Origin: JAYPAN01 sp038123715
GTDB taxonomy: Bacteria; Pseudomonadota; Alphaproteobacteria; RS24
Assembly (NCBI GenBank): GCA_038123715.1
Contig: JAYPAN010000031.1
Span: 1-13,561 of the forward strand
Direction of reading: 5' to 3'
Length of the DNA: 13,561 bases
Positions 13,349-13,561 of the stretch are shown here, in pieces. The translations under genes were made by a program, and so were the position numbers. Every line of letters starts with the position of its first letter. The first letter of the stretch is position 1. The notes below the pieces were generated by a model. It had not been told where the DNA came from. It did no database searches and saw only the letters and a program-made list of their open reading frames with translations.

Positions 13349-13376
13349 TTGCCTTTGGCGCAATCAGACGCATATT
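13349..13376 (+). promoter_or_regulatory. Possible promoter for the alpha/beta hydrolase at the right edge
   Basis: TTGCCT (13349-13354; four of six) and CATATT (13371-13376; four of six) are 16 bases apart. The predicted transcription start, about 13383, gives a short leader that contains AGGTGA (13395-13400) before the ATG. The remainder of the divergent gap 13263-13403 shows no convincing promoter for the TauE-like gene; a TATGCT lies on the minus strand without a properly spaced -35 box. Confidence 0.35.
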
Positions 13377-13403
13377 GCTGTCAGGCGAATAAACAGGTGA
13401 GAC

Positions 13404-13561
13404 ATGCAGCGGTTTTCAATTGCAATGGCGGATGGCGATATTTCTTTGTGCAGTTGGATGGCCGGTGCTGCTCCGACCGGCGACAAGCCGGTGCTGCATT
13501 GGGCGCATGCCAATGGTTTTAACGGAGAAACCTACACCCCCTTGCTGGAACCCTTGCAGGC
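13404..13561 (+). CDS. Alpha/beta hydrolase, N-terminal fragment (runs off the window)
   Basis: The first 52 codons of a gene cut by the window end. The stretch PVLHWAHANGFNGETYTPLL (about 29-48) matches the first strand and oxyanion-turn region of lipase/epoxide-hydrolase-like alpha/beta hydrolases, where H-x-N/H-G-F usually precedes a helix. The nucleophile, acid and histidine lie beyond the edge, so enzyme class cannot be settled. The start at 13404 is supported by AGGTGA at 13395-13400. The frame is open from there to the edge and the wording is protein-like, unlike the overlapping frame that stops at 13522. It is transcribed divergently from the TauE-like gene. Confidence 0.75.
   Translation, partial: MQRFSIAMADGDISLCSWMAGAAPTGDKPVLHWAHANGFNGETYTPLLEPLQ

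Noticed and set aside
13263..13373. A longer start for the TauE-like transporter at 13373
   Set aside because: The extra 37 residues are basic and not family-like; the MQIYLPIAE start agrees with how homologues usually begin.

Overview
The window looks like part of a chromosome from a free-living, probably marine or aquatic, alphaproteobacterium. The signs are moderately high G+C, a class I (archaeal-type) lysyl-tRNA synthetase, the tightly overlapping order DUF952-pyrD-arsC, a TIGR02186 protein paired with a TauE/SafE transporter, and the ligase-associated helicase/PdeM pair. A SAR116/Rhodospirillales-like source is my guess from gene content, not a demonstrated assignment. Coding density is very high, and many neighbouring genes overlap by 1-33 bases. 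I see no rRNA, tRNA, CRISPR array, insertion sequence or phage gene.

Layout. (1) Bases 72-1333, minus strand: a TerB-like protein and a di-iron fatty-acid-hydroxylase/sterol-desaturase family membrane protein, joined by a one-base TAATG overlap. (2) Bases 1483-5030, plus strand: lysK, then DUF952, pyrD and arsC overlapping each other, closed by a convincing intrinsic terminator at 5071-5100. (3) Bases 5140-6979: a TetR-family regulator followed by an HSL-type (family IV) esterase. A near-consensus promoter, with a palindrome in its spacer, lies between them. (4) Bases 6998-10304: the ligase-associated Lhr-like DEXH helicase and PdeM phosphoesterase, overlapping by 8 bases. Their usual partners, an ATP-dependent ligase and an MBL-fold exonuclease, are not in the window. 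(5) Bases 10272-13262, minus strand: a run in the order tauE-like, TIGR02186, ccdA, DUF3429. This is an envelope/sulfur-flavoured membrane cluster whose last gene overlaps pdeM tail-to-tail by 33 bases. (6) From 13404: the first 52 codons of an alpha/beta hydrolase running off the right edge.

How the genes fit together. Region 2 is housekeeping (translation, pyrimidine synthesis, arsenate/thiol chemistry). Region 3 looks like a local regulator-enzyme pair. Region 4 is half of a known DNA-damage-response module. Region 5 combines an anion/sulfur exporter family, a cysteine-free membrane-anchored periplasmic protein and a transmembrane electron carrier.

Nothing in the window is clearly a new system. 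The least-explained signals are four short tandem arrays with 12-13-base units (three between genes, one inside a gene), two genes whose -10-like box places transcription start exactly on the A of the ATG, and the functional logic of the TauE-TIGR02186-CcdA-DUF3429 run. Stretches without genes are short. The longest are 1334-1482, 13263-13403, 5806-5938 and 3073-3197, all under 150 bases, and each is described below. Bases 1-71 hold nothing I can identify.
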